DNA of 6,092 bases from Acidobacteriota bacterium. GTDB taxonomy: Bacteria; Acidobacteriota; Terriglobia; UBA7540. The first letter of the stretch is position 1; each line of letters starts with the position of its first letter. A program made the position numbers and the translations under genes. Positions 1 through 5,120 of the stretch are shown piece by piece. The DNA is taken from contig JAJYJL010000561.1 in the NCBI GenBank assembly GCA_021789565.1, positions 1-6,092 on the forward strand, in the 5' to 3' direction. Under the pieces are notes generated by a model. The model searched no databases. It worked only from the letters and a program-made list of their open reading frames with translations, and was not told the DNA's origin.

Positions 1-263
1 TTGACGCGCCCGCCTCGGATCAGCACGATCGAGTGCTCCTGGAGGTTATGACCCACTCCGGGAATATAAGTTGTCACTTCAAATCCGTTGGTCAGGCGAA
101 CCCGCGCAACCTTACGCAGGGCCGAGTTCGGCTTCTTCGGTGTCTGGGTGTACACACGGATGCACACACCCCGCTTCTGGGGCGAACCCTGGAGCGCCGG
201 GCTCGATGTCTTATACCGCTCCATTCTGCGTCCGCGGCGAACCAATTGGTTAAATGTGGGCAT
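1..263 (-). CDS. rpsL: 30S ribosomal protein S12, N-terminal 87 codons (3' end outside window)
   Basis: S12 sits at the decoding centre of the 30S subunit and helps set translational accuracy. The reading frame from ATG at 263 gives 87 complete codons and then leaves the window, so about 30 to 40 C-terminal residues are missing. The fragment starts [13 protein letters not shown] and carries the family hallmarks PQKRGVC (residues 28-34), [12 protein letters not shown] (41-52), RLTNGFEVT (56-64) and GHNLQEHS (71-78), ending in IRGGRV. Lys43, a classic streptomycin-resistance position, is the wild-type lysine; the second such position (Lys88) falls on the split last codon, which begins AA. A GGAG Shine-Dalgarno lies 8 bases before the ATG. 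The gene follows frr on the same strand after a 138-base gap with its own promoter-like sequence, which suggests it opens a str-type operon (rpsL-rpsG-fusA in many bacteria) rather than ending the rplM operon. The identification is secure; the operon boundary is inferred. Confidence 0.97.
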   Translation of the reverse strand, partial: MPTFNQLVRRGRRMERYKTSSPALQGSPQKRGVCIRVYTQTPKKPNSALRKVARVRLTNGFEVTTYIPGVGHNLQEHSIVLIRGGRV

Positions 264-349
264 CCTTCCATCTCCGCGTGACAGCGCCGCAGTAATTTCC
301 TGCAACTCTGCCCGCCCTAAACAAATTCACTTTGTGACCAAACCTTTTA

Positions 350-380
350 AATCTACCACGAAACCGCGGCTATGTGTCAA
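350..380 (-). promoter_or_regulatory. candidate promoter for rpsL in the frr-rpsL spacer
   Basis: On the minus strand a perfect -35 TTGACA (380-375) is followed after 19 bases by TAGATT (355-350), preceded by TGG, which gives an extended -10 of the form TGnTAGATT. The predicted transcript start is near 343, leaving a leader of about 80 bases before the rpsL ATG at 263. The 19-base spacing is longer than ideal, but the TG extension can compensate. No convincing intrinsic terminator lies between frr and this promoter, so read-through from the upstream operon is also possible. The rest of the spacer (264-401) holds only the rpsL leader and Shine-Dalgarno. Confidence 0.5.
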
Positions 381-401
381 GTTTTCAAGGGGCTAAACTT
401 C

Positions 402-962
402 TCAGTGACCACCCAAAATTTCAGCTTCCTTAGTCTTTCCTTGCTCCTCGAGCCTTTTAACGAATTCATCGGTCACTTTCTGGATGGTTTCCAGCGCGCG
501 ACGTTCGTCGTCCTCTGAAATCTTCTTATCCTTCAACAGATGCTTCAGTTCCTCATTCGCATCGCGGCGGATGTTTCGTACCGCCGTTCGGTGGTTTTCA
601 AGGACCCTGTGAACATGCTTGACTAAATCTTTTCGCCGCTCTTCAGTAAGCGGCGGAATCGGGACGCGGAGGATCTTGCCGTCGTTCACAGGATTCAGCC
701 CCAGATCAGAGGTCCGGATCGCCTTTTCAAGCACAGCCAGCAATGTCGGGTCCCACGGCTGCAGCGTAACCAGGTTCGGCTCAGGAGTTCCCAGCGTCGC
801 TACCTGGTTGAGGGGTGTCGGCACACCATAGTAATCAACCCGAAGATGGTCAAAAATCCCCACAGAGGCTCTGCCAGTCCGGAGCGTCGATAGTTCCTGC
901 CGCAGGTCGTCCAGAGCTTTTGCCATCCGAGCTTTTGCGTTCCCTGTTGTCTCGTTGATCAT
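402..962 (-). CDS. frr: ribosome recycling factor
   Basis: RRF acts with EF-G in the cytoplasm to split the post-termination ribosome so that subunits can start again. The 186-residue product is full length (185 in E. coli) and carries the family pattern throughout: the helix motif STLRTGRAS (25-33), VDYYGVPTPLNQ (42-53), PPLTEERRKDLVK (103-115), the conserved VRNIRRDANEELK (128-140) with the functionally important arginines, and KDKKISEDDERR (144-155). It ends in KEAEIL plus a short tail. The ATG at 962 has a GAGG Shine-Dalgarno 8 bases upstream and lies 23 bases after the pyrH stop, so the two are co-transcribed. pyrH-frr adjacency is one of the most conserved gene pairs in bacteria. It is the last gene of the operon before a 138-base gap. 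Nothing in the protein is unusual. Confidence 0.98.
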   Translation of the reverse strand: MINETTGNAKARMAKALDDLRQELSTLRTGRASVGIFDHLRVDYYGVPTPLNQVATLGTPEPNLVTLQPWDPTLLAVLEKAIRTSDLGLNPVNDGKILRVPIPPLTEERRKDLVKHVHRVLENHRTAVRNIRRDANEELKHLLKDKKISEDDERRALETIQKVTDEFVKRLEEQGKTKEAEILGGH

Positions 963-985
963 GGAAGGAACCTCTTCGGCCGCGC

Positions 986-1702
986 TTACGCTGCCACGAG
1001 TGAACCCACCTTCTCGCCCATCACCACCCGCTTCAGGTTGCCCGGCGCGGTCAGATTGAAAACAATGATCGGCAAACGATTATCCATGCAAAGAGAAATC
1101 GCTGTAGTGTCCATCACTGCTAGGCCGCGCGACAAGACATCAAGGTAGTTGATCCTTGCAATCAACTTGGCATCGGATACCTTGGCGGGGTCTGCATCAT
1201 ATACGCCGTCCACTTTCGTGGCCTTAAGAATTACGTCAGCCTTAATCTCCATGGCGCGCAGGGCCGCTGCTGTGTCTGTCGAAAAATAGGGATTGCCGGT
1301 CCCTGCCGCGAGGACAACGACGCGTCCTTTTTCCAGATGCCGGATAGCACGGCGCCGGATGAAAGGTTCCGCGATTTCGCGGATTTCGAGCGCCGTCATA
1401 ACCCTTGTTGCCGAACCCGCCTTCTCCAAAGCGTCCTGAAGAGCCAGGGCGTTGATGATGGTCGCCAGCATGCCCATGTTATCGGCGACCACACGATCAA
1501 TACCGTGCTGAGAAGCCGCTACGCCACGGATAAAATTTCCACCGCCCACCACAACAGCAATCTGGACAGACATCTGCTGAATTTCATGTACTTCGGCAGC
1601 AATACGCGAGGCAATGACAGGGTCAACCCCAAAACCACGCCCACCCATGAGCGCTTCTCCGCTCAGCTTTAAGAGAATGCGTCGAAAGGCAGGCTCGCTC
1701 AT
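986..1702 (-). CDS. pyrH: UMP kinase (uridylate kinase)
   Basis: This amino-acid-kinase-fold enzyme phosphorylates UMP to UDP with ATP, the step that commits new pyrimidine to UTP and CTP. The 238-residue protein is full length. It shows the N-terminal phosphate-binding KLSGEAL (12-18), the GGGNFIRG loop (53-60), [17 protein letters not shown] (73-89), the nucleotide-site [13 protein letters not shown] (134-146), the [13 protein letters not shown] segment (160-172) and [12 protein letters not shown] (197-208). The usual order GGGNIFRG appears here as GGGNFIRG. The ATG at 1702 is supported by the family N-terminus, but the nearest Shine-Dalgarno-like stretch (AAAGGG) ends 12 bases upstream, which is long, and the ATG is inside a perfect inverted repeat (listed separately). 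The gap from tsf is 41 bases and to frr 23. Bacterial UMP kinases are usually hexamers activated by GTP and inhibited by UTP; that is family knowledge, not visible here. Confidence 0.98.
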   Translation of the reverse strand: MSEPAFRRILLKLSGEALMGGRGFGVDPVIASRIAAEVHEIQQMSVQIAVVVGGGNFIRGVAASQHGIDRVVADNMGMLATIINALALQDALEKAGSATRVMTALEIREIAEPFIRRRAIRHLEKGRVVVLAAGTGNPYFSTDTAAALRAMEIKADVILKATKVDGVYDADPAKVSDAKLIARINYLDVLSRGLAVMDTTAISLCMDNRLPIIVFNLTAPGNLKRVVMGEKVGSLVAA

Positions 1703-1714
1703 AAGCTATGAGCG
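1696..1714 (-). repeat. inverted repeat spanning the pyrH start codon
   Basis: Read on the mRNA strand the sequence is CGCTCATA-GCT-TATGAGCG: two perfectly complementary 8-base arms around a 3-base loop. The pyrH ATG (1702-1700) is inside the 3' arm. The Shine-Dalgarno-like AAAGGG (1720-1715) lies immediately before the 5' arm. A second, shorter stem is possible just upstream: GCGC (1725-1722) with GCGC (1715-1712), holding GAAAGG in its loop. It shares bases 1712-1714 with the first, so the two cannot form together. The pairing is seen directly; a regulatory role is inference. Confidence 0.55.
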
Positions 1715-1743
1715 CCCTTTCGCGCCGTTATGCGTGCAAAGCC

Positions 1744-2379
1744 TCAATTCGAAGACCCTTCTACTTCGGCGGCGCCCACAGATTCCCCCACCTTGAAGCG
1801 TGAGAATCTGCGGACCAGGATGTTTTCGCCAAACTTGGCTATCCTGGAATTGATCAGTTCGCCGATGGTCACGTTTCCGGTACCATCTTTTATGAAGTGC
1901 TGTTCGTACAGGCAGTTTTCCTCAAAGAACTTCCGCAACCGTCCTTCGACAATCCGGTCAACCACTTCTGCGGGCTTACCGCTCTCTGCGGTCTGCGCGC
2001 GCAGAACTTCACGCTCGCGTTCGAGCACCTCTGGTACCACGTCTTCGCGCCGGATAAAACGAGGGTCCGTTGCGCAAATCTGCATCGCCAGGTCATGGAC
2101 TAACTGCTGGAAATCGGCGTTCCGGGCGACAAAATCAGATTCACAATTGACCTCGATGATCACCCCGATCTTTCCTCCCGCGTGAATATAGGCACCCACC
2201 AGGCCTTCGGTGGCAGTCCGGCTTGCCTTCTTTGCCGCTGCGGCCTGCCCGCGCTTGCGAAGGACGGTGAAAGCCTGCTCAAGGTCGCCACCGGCTTCAT
2301 CCAAAGCCTTCTTGCACTCCATCATAGGAGCGCCACTCATTTCACGCAGTTTTTTGACTGCATCCAGTGAAACCGCCAT
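1744..2379 (-). CDS. tsf: translation elongation factor Ts, short form
   Basis: EF-Ts is the guanine-nucleotide exchange factor that regenerates EF-Tu-GTP. The 211-residue product begins with the UBA-like domain signature LREMSGAPMMECKKAL (11-26), followed by the core exchange signature EVNCESDFVAR (76-86), whose DF pair intrudes into the EF-Tu nucleotide site. The C-terminal core holds KFFEENCLYEQHFIKD (150-165) and the final helix region TIGELINSRIAKFGENI (171-187). It is clearly shorter than E. coli EF-Ts (283) and close to the compact type of Thermus (about 196), so it probably has a single core subdomain and lacks the coiled-coil insertion. The ATG at 2379 fits the family N-terminus; a GGAGG lies 13 bases upstream, rather far, with a GTGAGA stretch between. 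A weak stem (2392-2387 with 2372-2367, one G-T pair) could loop out the start codon. It follows rpsB by 85 bases, with a terminator-like hairpin between. Confidence 0.98.
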   Translation of the reverse strand: MAVSLDAVKKLREMSGAPMMECKKALDEAGGDLEQAFTVLRKRGQAAAAKKASRTATEGLVGAYIHAGGKIGVIIEVNCESDFVARNADFQQLVHDLAMQICATDPRFIRREDVVPEVLEREREVLRAQTAESGKPAEVVDRIVEGRLRKFFEENCLYEQHFIKDGTGNVTIGELINSRIAKFGENILVRRFSRFKVGESVGAAEVEGSSN

Positions 2380-2404
2380 CCTGTCTTCTCACCCTCCAGA
2401 CGCG

Positions 2405-2439
2405 AAAAAGGTAGGCAGAGTATACTAGCCTGCCTACCT
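2405..2439 (-). terminator. intrinsic-terminator-like hairpin between rpsB and tsf
   Basis: On the minus (transcribed-sense) strand a perfect 10-base stem, AGGTAGGCAG (2439-2430) with CTGCCTACCT (2418-2409), encloses an 11-base loop and runs directly into a T tract (2409-2405, five T). It begins 25 bases after the rpsB stop and ends 25 bases before the tsf start. The plus strand lacks a T run after the stem, so the signal is directional. No promoter is visible between it and tsf, so if it works it should be a partial terminator or attenuator that lowers expression of tsf, pyrH and frr relative to rpsB, or an mRNA 3'-end stabiliser. Confidence 0.65.
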
Positions 2440-2464
2440 CTTGAACGCATCATTTTCTCAGTCC

Positions 2465-3478
2465 CTATTTGGTGTCAAGGCCAAGAGCTTCGGGCTCGCC
2501 CTCTTCGCCGTGACGGCCTCTGGGCTTGCCAGGAAACTTCTGCCGCTTTTTGGCCTTGGCGCGCCCCTCAGAGTCTTCCTCTTCTCCTGCGGCGCCCCGC
2601 GAAGCTTCCTGCTCAGCCTCTTTTTCTTCCAGCTTCAGATACTTTTCGTAGTCTTCTTCCGCGATGTCGAAAGACACCTCGGCTTCCCCGACGACCAGTT
2701 CACCCGCCTCGATGGCTTCGGCGTCACGGCGGGCCTCAAGCTCCTCAGCAGCTTTCTCGGCAGCGACCTTCTCTTCCTCCATCTGCTTTTCAAGTGCCTG
2801 CTGCCGGCCTTCCAGAATGGAATCTGCAATACGCGAGGCAAACAGACGGATTGCCCGGAGCGCGTCGTCATTTCCAGGGATCACATAATTCACAAGGTCC
2901 GGATCGCAATTCGTATCAACTATGGCCACGACCGGAATGCCAAGCTTCCGCGCTTCAAGGACTGCAATTTCTTCCTTGTTGGAGTCGATCACAAAGAGCG
3001 CATCCGGCAATCCAGGCATTTCTTTAATGCCGGCCAGGTTCTGCTCCAGGTGCTTGCGCTCCCTCTCCAACCGCTGGACTTCCTTCTTGGTCAGAAGGTC
3101 ATACCTTCCATCCCGGCTCATTTCCTCCAGCTCGCGCAGCCGCTGGATTGACTTCTGGATGGTAGTATGATTCGTCAGCAGGCCACCAAGCCAGCGATGA
3201 TTGATATAGTACATCTGGCAGCGCTGTGCTTCTTCGGCGATAGCCTCCTGCGCCTGGCGCTTCGTCCCTACAAACAGAATGACCTGGCCGCCGCGGGCAA
3301 GTTCGGCAAGGAATTTCGTCGCCTCCTTAAAAAGCTTGAGCGTCTTCTGGAGATCGATAATGTAGATGCCATTCCGCTCCCCATAGATGTACTCCTTCAT
3401 CTTGGGGTTCCACCGGCGGGTCTGGTGGCCGAAGTGAACGCCAGCCTCCAGAAACTCTTTCATCGTGATGTTCGACAA
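2465..3478 (-). CDS. rpsB: 30S ribosomal protein S2 with long charged C-terminal extension
   Basis: S2 joins the 30S subunit late and helps anchor S1 near the mRNA exit side. Residues 1-230 form a standard S2: [24 protein letters not shown] (4-27, spanned), [13 protein letters not shown] (34-46), VGTKRQAQ (70-77), the WLGGLLTN loop (96-103), LPDALFVID (157-165) and the end of the fold at [17 protein letters not shown] (211-227). The protein is 337 residues against about 241 in E. coli. The last 100 or so are an added tail: a likely Glu/Lys/Ala coiled coil (228-258), an acidic stretch (260-305), a Lys/Arg/Gly patch [17 protein letters not shown] (308-324), and an acidic end. The start is TTG at 3478: it aligns exactly with the E. 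coli N-terminus, follows GGAGGAG, and an in-frame TGA upstream leaves no better start; the next ATG (3463) would lose five residues. A hairpin surrounds the start region (listed separately). Confidence 0.97.
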   Translation of the reverse strand: MSNITMKEFLEAGVHFGHQTRRWNPKMKEYIYGERNGIYIIDLQKTLKLFKEATKFLAELARGGQVILFVGTKRQAQEAIAEEAQRCQMYYINHRWLGGLLTNHTTIQKSIQRLRELEEMSRDGRYDLLTKKEVQRLERERKHLEQNLAGIKEMPGLPDALFVIDSNKEEIAVLEARKLGIPVVAIVDTNCDPDLVNYVIPGNDDALRAIRLFASRIADSILEGRQQALEKQMEEEKVAAEKAAEELEARRDAEAIEAGELVVGEAEVSFDIAEEDYEKYLKLEEKEAEQEASRGAAGEEEDSEGRAKAKKRQKFPGKPRGRHGEEGEPEALGLDTK

Positions 3479-3494
3479 ATCTCCTCCAACATCA
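3466..3494 (-). promoter_or_regulatory. hairpin presenting the rpsB ribosome-binding site and TTG start in its loop
   Basis: On the mRNA strand TGATGTT (3494-3488) is perfectly complementary to AACATCA (3472-3466). The 15-base loop between them contains the whole initiation signal: GGAGGAG (3487-3481), a two-base gap and the TTG start (3478-3476). The core GGAGG is 4 bases from the TTG. In E. coli, S2 represses its own mRNA through the rpsB leader, so an S2-binding operator is a reasonable guess, but this hairpin is not a motif I recognise from that family. The rest of the rpsI-rpsB spacer (3495-3566) contains a small GGCT-TCCG-AGCC hairpin and a TTGACA with no matching -10. Confidence 0.45.
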
Positions 3495-3566
3495 AAAAGT
3501 CAGCAGCGTTCACTTGCCCATGCTCAACGCCCGGGCTCGGAAGCCTGAAACCTGTCAATCTCAACC

Positions 3567-3962
3567 TTACCGCTTCGAGAACTGGAACCTCTTGCGGGCT
3601 CCTTTCTGGCCATACTTCTTTCTTTCTTTGGCGCGCGGATCGCGGGTAAGGAAATCGCTCTGCCGCAAGCGCGGACGCAACTCGGGGTCGAACAGGATCA
3701 GCGCGCGGGAAATACCCAGCCTCGCCGCCCCCGCCTGGCTATGGATACCACCACCCTGAGCGATGACAACAATGTCAAACTTGCCTTCGTTTTCCGTGAA
3801 AACCAGCGGCTGCCGGACTTCAGCGCGCAGCACCTCGGACGGGAAATACTTTTCGAAAGGCTTGTGATTCACCCGGATATTTCCCGTGCCCGGCATAAGC
3901 TTCACCCGAGCTACAGAGGTCTTCCTTCGTCCGGTACCCCAAAATTGACTTGACTCAGCCAC
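3567..3962 (-). CDS. rpsI: 30S ribosomal protein S9
   Basis: S9 lies in the head of the 30S subunit, and its C-terminal tail reaches the anticodon stem of P-site tRNA. The 131-residue product matches the usual length (about 130). It has the N-terminal block [12 protein letters not shown] (9-20), the signature [19 protein letters not shown] (70-88), [17 protein letters not shown] (108-124) and the universal terminal SKR (129-131), whose last arginine contacts the tRNA. The start is GTG at 3962, with GAGGAG five bases upstream; there is no ATG near this point in the frame. It follows rplM by 40 bases, the near-universal L13-S9 pair, and precedes rpsB by 88. Confidence 0.98.
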   Translation of the reverse strand: MAESSQFWGTGRRKTSVARVKLMPGTGNIRVNHKPFEKYFPSEVLRAEVRQPLVFTENEGKFDIVVIAQGGGIHSQAGAARLGISRALILFDPELRPRLRQSDFLTRDPRAKERKKYGQKGARKRFQFSKR

Positions 3963-3972
3963 ACCAACTCCT

Positions 3973-3990
3973 CATGAAATGCATTTGATG
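3973..3990. repeat. near-perfect 18-base palindrome in the rplM-rpsI spacer
   Basis: The sequence CATGAAATGCATTTGATG has a perfect 10-base core palindrome, AAATGCATTT (3977-3986), and matches its reverse complement at 16 of 18 positions. It directly abuts the rpsI Shine-Dalgarno (3973-3968). As RNA it would be a weak, A/U-rich hairpin; as DNA it could be a protein site. It may equally be chance in an A/T-rich spacer. Confidence 0.3.
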
Positions 3991-4002
3991 TCTAAATCGT
4001 AA

Positions 4003-4437
4003 CTAAACCGCCAGGCGGGCCGGCACAGGGTTCTGTGCCTGGTGCGGGTGCCTTGGACCAGTGTAAACCTTCAATCGCGTTGCTAACCGGCTTCCCAAAC
4101 GGGACTTAGGCAACATCCCCAGAACAGCTTCGCGTATCAACTCCTCCGGCTTGGTTTCCAGCATCCGTCGGGCGGAAACTTCCTTCAGCCCTCCAGGATA
4201 ACCTGTGTAGTGCCGGTAAAATTTCTGCTCAAGCTTTCTTCCGGTCAAACGTACCTTTTCTGCGTTAACAACAATGATCCCTTCGCGATGGTCCGAAAAC
4301 GGGGTCCAGTCTGCGGAATTCTTCCCAATCAGGATCCTCGCGGTGCGGGCCGCAAGTCTACCCAGAACAGCCCCCTCGGCATCAACCACGTGCCAGCGGA
4401 TTCTTCCTCGTTCTTTTTTCTGAAAGTGCGTTTCCAA
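4003..4437 (-). CDS. rplM: 50S ribosomal protein L13
   Basis: L13 is an early-assembly 23S-binding protein of the large subunit. With the TTG at 4437 as start the product is METHFQKKERGRIRWHVVDAEG onward (spanned), 144 residues, against 142 in E. coli. It contains WHVVDAEGAVLGRLA, the block IVVNAEKVRLTG, the signature YRHYTGYPGGLK and AVLGMLPKSRLG, and ends with LKVYTGPRHPHQAQNP. The frame stays open to another TTG at 4506, giving 167 residues, but those 23 extra residues have no counterpart in L13, and that upstream TTG is the first triplet of a TTGACA -35 box. I therefore prefer 4437, although its Shine-Dalgarno is only AGGGA, 10 bases away. It is the first gene of the operon rplM-rpsI-rpsB-tsf-pyrH-frr and is divergent from the MarR gene. 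Product certain; start fairly sure. Confidence 0.95.
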   Translation of the reverse strand: METHFQKKERGRIRWHVVDAEGAVLGRLAARTARILIGKNSADWTPFSDHREGIIVVNAEKVRLTGRKLEQKFYRHYTGYPGGLKEVSARRMLETKPEELIREAVLGMLPKSRLGSRLATRLKVYTGPRHPHQAQNPVPARLAV

Positions 4438-4476
4438 TTCTCTTATGTCCCTAATTTCAAATGGGTGAACCTTTCT

Positions 4477-4506
4477 ATAATCACCCAGCGCCACACTTTT
4501 TGTCAA
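4477..4506 (-). promoter_or_regulatory. probable promoter of the rplM-rpsI-rpsB-tsf-pyrH-frr operon
   Basis: On the minus strand a perfect -35 TTGACA (4506-4501) is followed after 18 bases by GATTAT (4482-4477, four of six matches to TATAAT). Transcription would begin near 4470, giving a leader of roughly 33 bases to the L13 TTG at 4437. It is the only TTGACA in the divergent intergenic region. The -10 is imperfect, so its exact position is uncertain; TATAGA three bases further on is an alternative with 21-base spacing. Confidence 0.6.
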
Positions 4507-4562
4507 CAGCCCTGTTATTGGTAATCAGTTTCGTCAGACCACGACATCGGCACTTTTTAACA

Positions 4563-4579
4563 ATATCGTGATGTGATAT
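4563..4579. promoter_or_regulatory. candidate MarR-type operator overlapping the marR -10 box
   Basis: ATATC (4563-4567) and GATAT (4575-4579) are complementary arms separated by seven bases, a 17-base dyad that overlaps the extended -10 of the regulator gene. MarR-family dimers usually bind dyads of about this size at their own promoters and repress them. The arms are short and A/T-rich, so this is only a candidate site. Confidence 0.35.
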
Positions 4580-4582
4580 AAT
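4574..4582 (+). promoter_or_regulatory. extended -10 promoter of the MarR-family gene
   Basis: TGATATAAT is a perfect extended -10 (TGn followed by TATAAT at 4577-4582). The region 17 bases upstream (TTTTTA) is a poor -35, which fits an extended -10 promoter. Transcription would start about 6 to 8 bases downstream, at 4588-4590, which is the ATG at 4589 itself, so the message would have essentially no leader. Confidence 0.6.
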
Positions 4583-4588
4583 TACCCG

Positions 4589-5071
4589 ATGAGAAAATTG
4601 TCTCCTCCGTTCAATTTCCTCCCGTCCAGGGATCTGCCTAACCTCCGTCAGCTGGCGCATTTCCGTTACCAACTTCGGAAGTTCCTCCGTTTCAGTGAGC
4701 GGGCTGCCCGGTTGAGCGGGGTGACCCCGCAGCAGCACCAATTGCTTCTTGGGATTGCAGGGTTCACTGGCAGAGGTTGGGCCACAATAACCGAACTGGC
4801 CGAATTCCTGCAGGAGCGTCACAATGCCGTCGTTGGGCTCGTCCAGCGCGCTGAACGTCGCGGGCTGGTGCGCAAGGACCATGGCACGACAGACCACCGT
4901 ATTGTACGAGTTTACCTATTGCCCAAAGGGGAAAAATTGCTGGACAAACTGACCGGACTTCACCAGAAGGAGGTCCGCCGTTTCCAGCTTGGGATACTGA
5001 CTCCAACGGGCTCCGACACCGCGGTAAAAGAGGAGATGGATTCTAGCCACGGCGCTGGCGGAGAAGGATGA
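4589..5071 (+). CDS. MarR-family winged-helix transcriptional regulator
   Basis: This is a 160-residue DNA-binding protein of the MarR class, which act as dimers and usually repress neighbouring genes until a small ligand or oxidant is sensed. An N-terminal helical dimerisation segment (about 17-43) leads to TPQQHQLLLGI (46-56), then the helix-turn-helix TITELAEFLQERHNAVVGLVQRAERRGLV (66-94, spanned) and the wing with the family's D-x-R pattern (TDHRIVRVYL, 101-110), followed by the C-terminal helix PKGEKLLDKL. No cysteine is present, which argues against thiol-based sensing of the OhrR type. The start is fixed by an in-frame TGA at 4574-4576, four codons before the ATG; there is no Shine-Dalgarno, consistent with a leaderless transcript. 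The 3' tail after residue 135 is not conserved-looking. It lies just upstream of a CLC chloride channel gene in the same direction and divergent from the ribosomal operon, so the channel gene is the likeliest target. The ligand is unknown. Confidence 0.9.
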   Translation: MRKLSPPFNFLPSRDLPNLRQLAHFRYQLRKFLRFSERAARLSGVTPQQHQLLLGIAGFTGRGWATITELAEFLQERHNAVVGLVQRAERRGLVRKDHGTTDHRIVRVYLLPKGEKLLDKLTGLHQKEVRRFQLGILTPTGSDTAVKEEMDSSHGAGGEG

Positions 5072-5081
5072 AATTTGACGT

Positions 5082-5093
5082 GGAGTCGAATTG
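5082..5093 (+). promoter_or_regulatory. Shine-Dalgarno and alternative TTG start of the CLC gene
   Basis: GGAG (5082-5085) lies five bases before TTG (5091-5093), which is in frame with the CLC gene and adds ten residues before the ATG at 5121. An in-frame TGA (5076-5078) closes the frame above it. The ATG at 5121 has no clear Shine-Dalgarno, and TTG starts are used elsewhere in this window, so the true start may be 5091, only 19 bases after the regulator stop. Confidence 0.45.
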
Positions 5094-5120
5094 AGCAATC
5101 AGTCCAGGCACACACGATCC

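Noticed and set aside
88..396. 102-codon plus-strand open frame opposite rpsL and its leader
   Set aside because: The minus strand clearly encodes S12 here; the plus-strand product has no recognisable motif.
382..401. AAGTTT/AAACTT stem after frr as a terminator
   Set aside because: The stem is only six A/T-rich pairs with a large loop, and it is followed by GACAC rather than a T run.
2425..2464. TATACT within the rpsB-tsf hairpin loop as a -10 for tsf
   Set aside because: The best upstream hexamers are GTTCAA or CGTTCA, poor -35 matches, and the stem plus T run is better explained as a terminator-like element.
2441..3151. 236-codon open frame on the plus strand opposite rpsB
   Set aside because: It lies wholly antisense to the S2 gene, its hydrophobic Leu/Phe-rich product mirrors the Glu/Lys-rich S2 codons, and there is no convincing promoter or Shine-Dalgarno.
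3519..3558. TTGACA in the rpsI-rpsB spacer as an internal promoter
   Set aside because: No -10-like hexamer occurs at any reasonable spacing; the sequence there is CCCGGG.
3167..3649. 160-codon plus-strand open frame opposite rpsB/rpsI
   Set aside because: It spans two real genes in antisense and shows no recognisable domain.
4453..4481. Plus-strand TATAAT at 4476-4481 as a promoter for the MarR gene
   Set aside because: There is no good -35 at normal spacing, and the extended -10 at 4574-4582 is closer and stronger; the hexamer mostly mirrors the minus-strand -10 of rplM.
4481..4897. 138-codon minus-strand open frame over the MarR gene and the divergent promoters
   Set aside because: It covers the winged-helix coding region in antisense and has no family features; the MarR frame explains the sequence.
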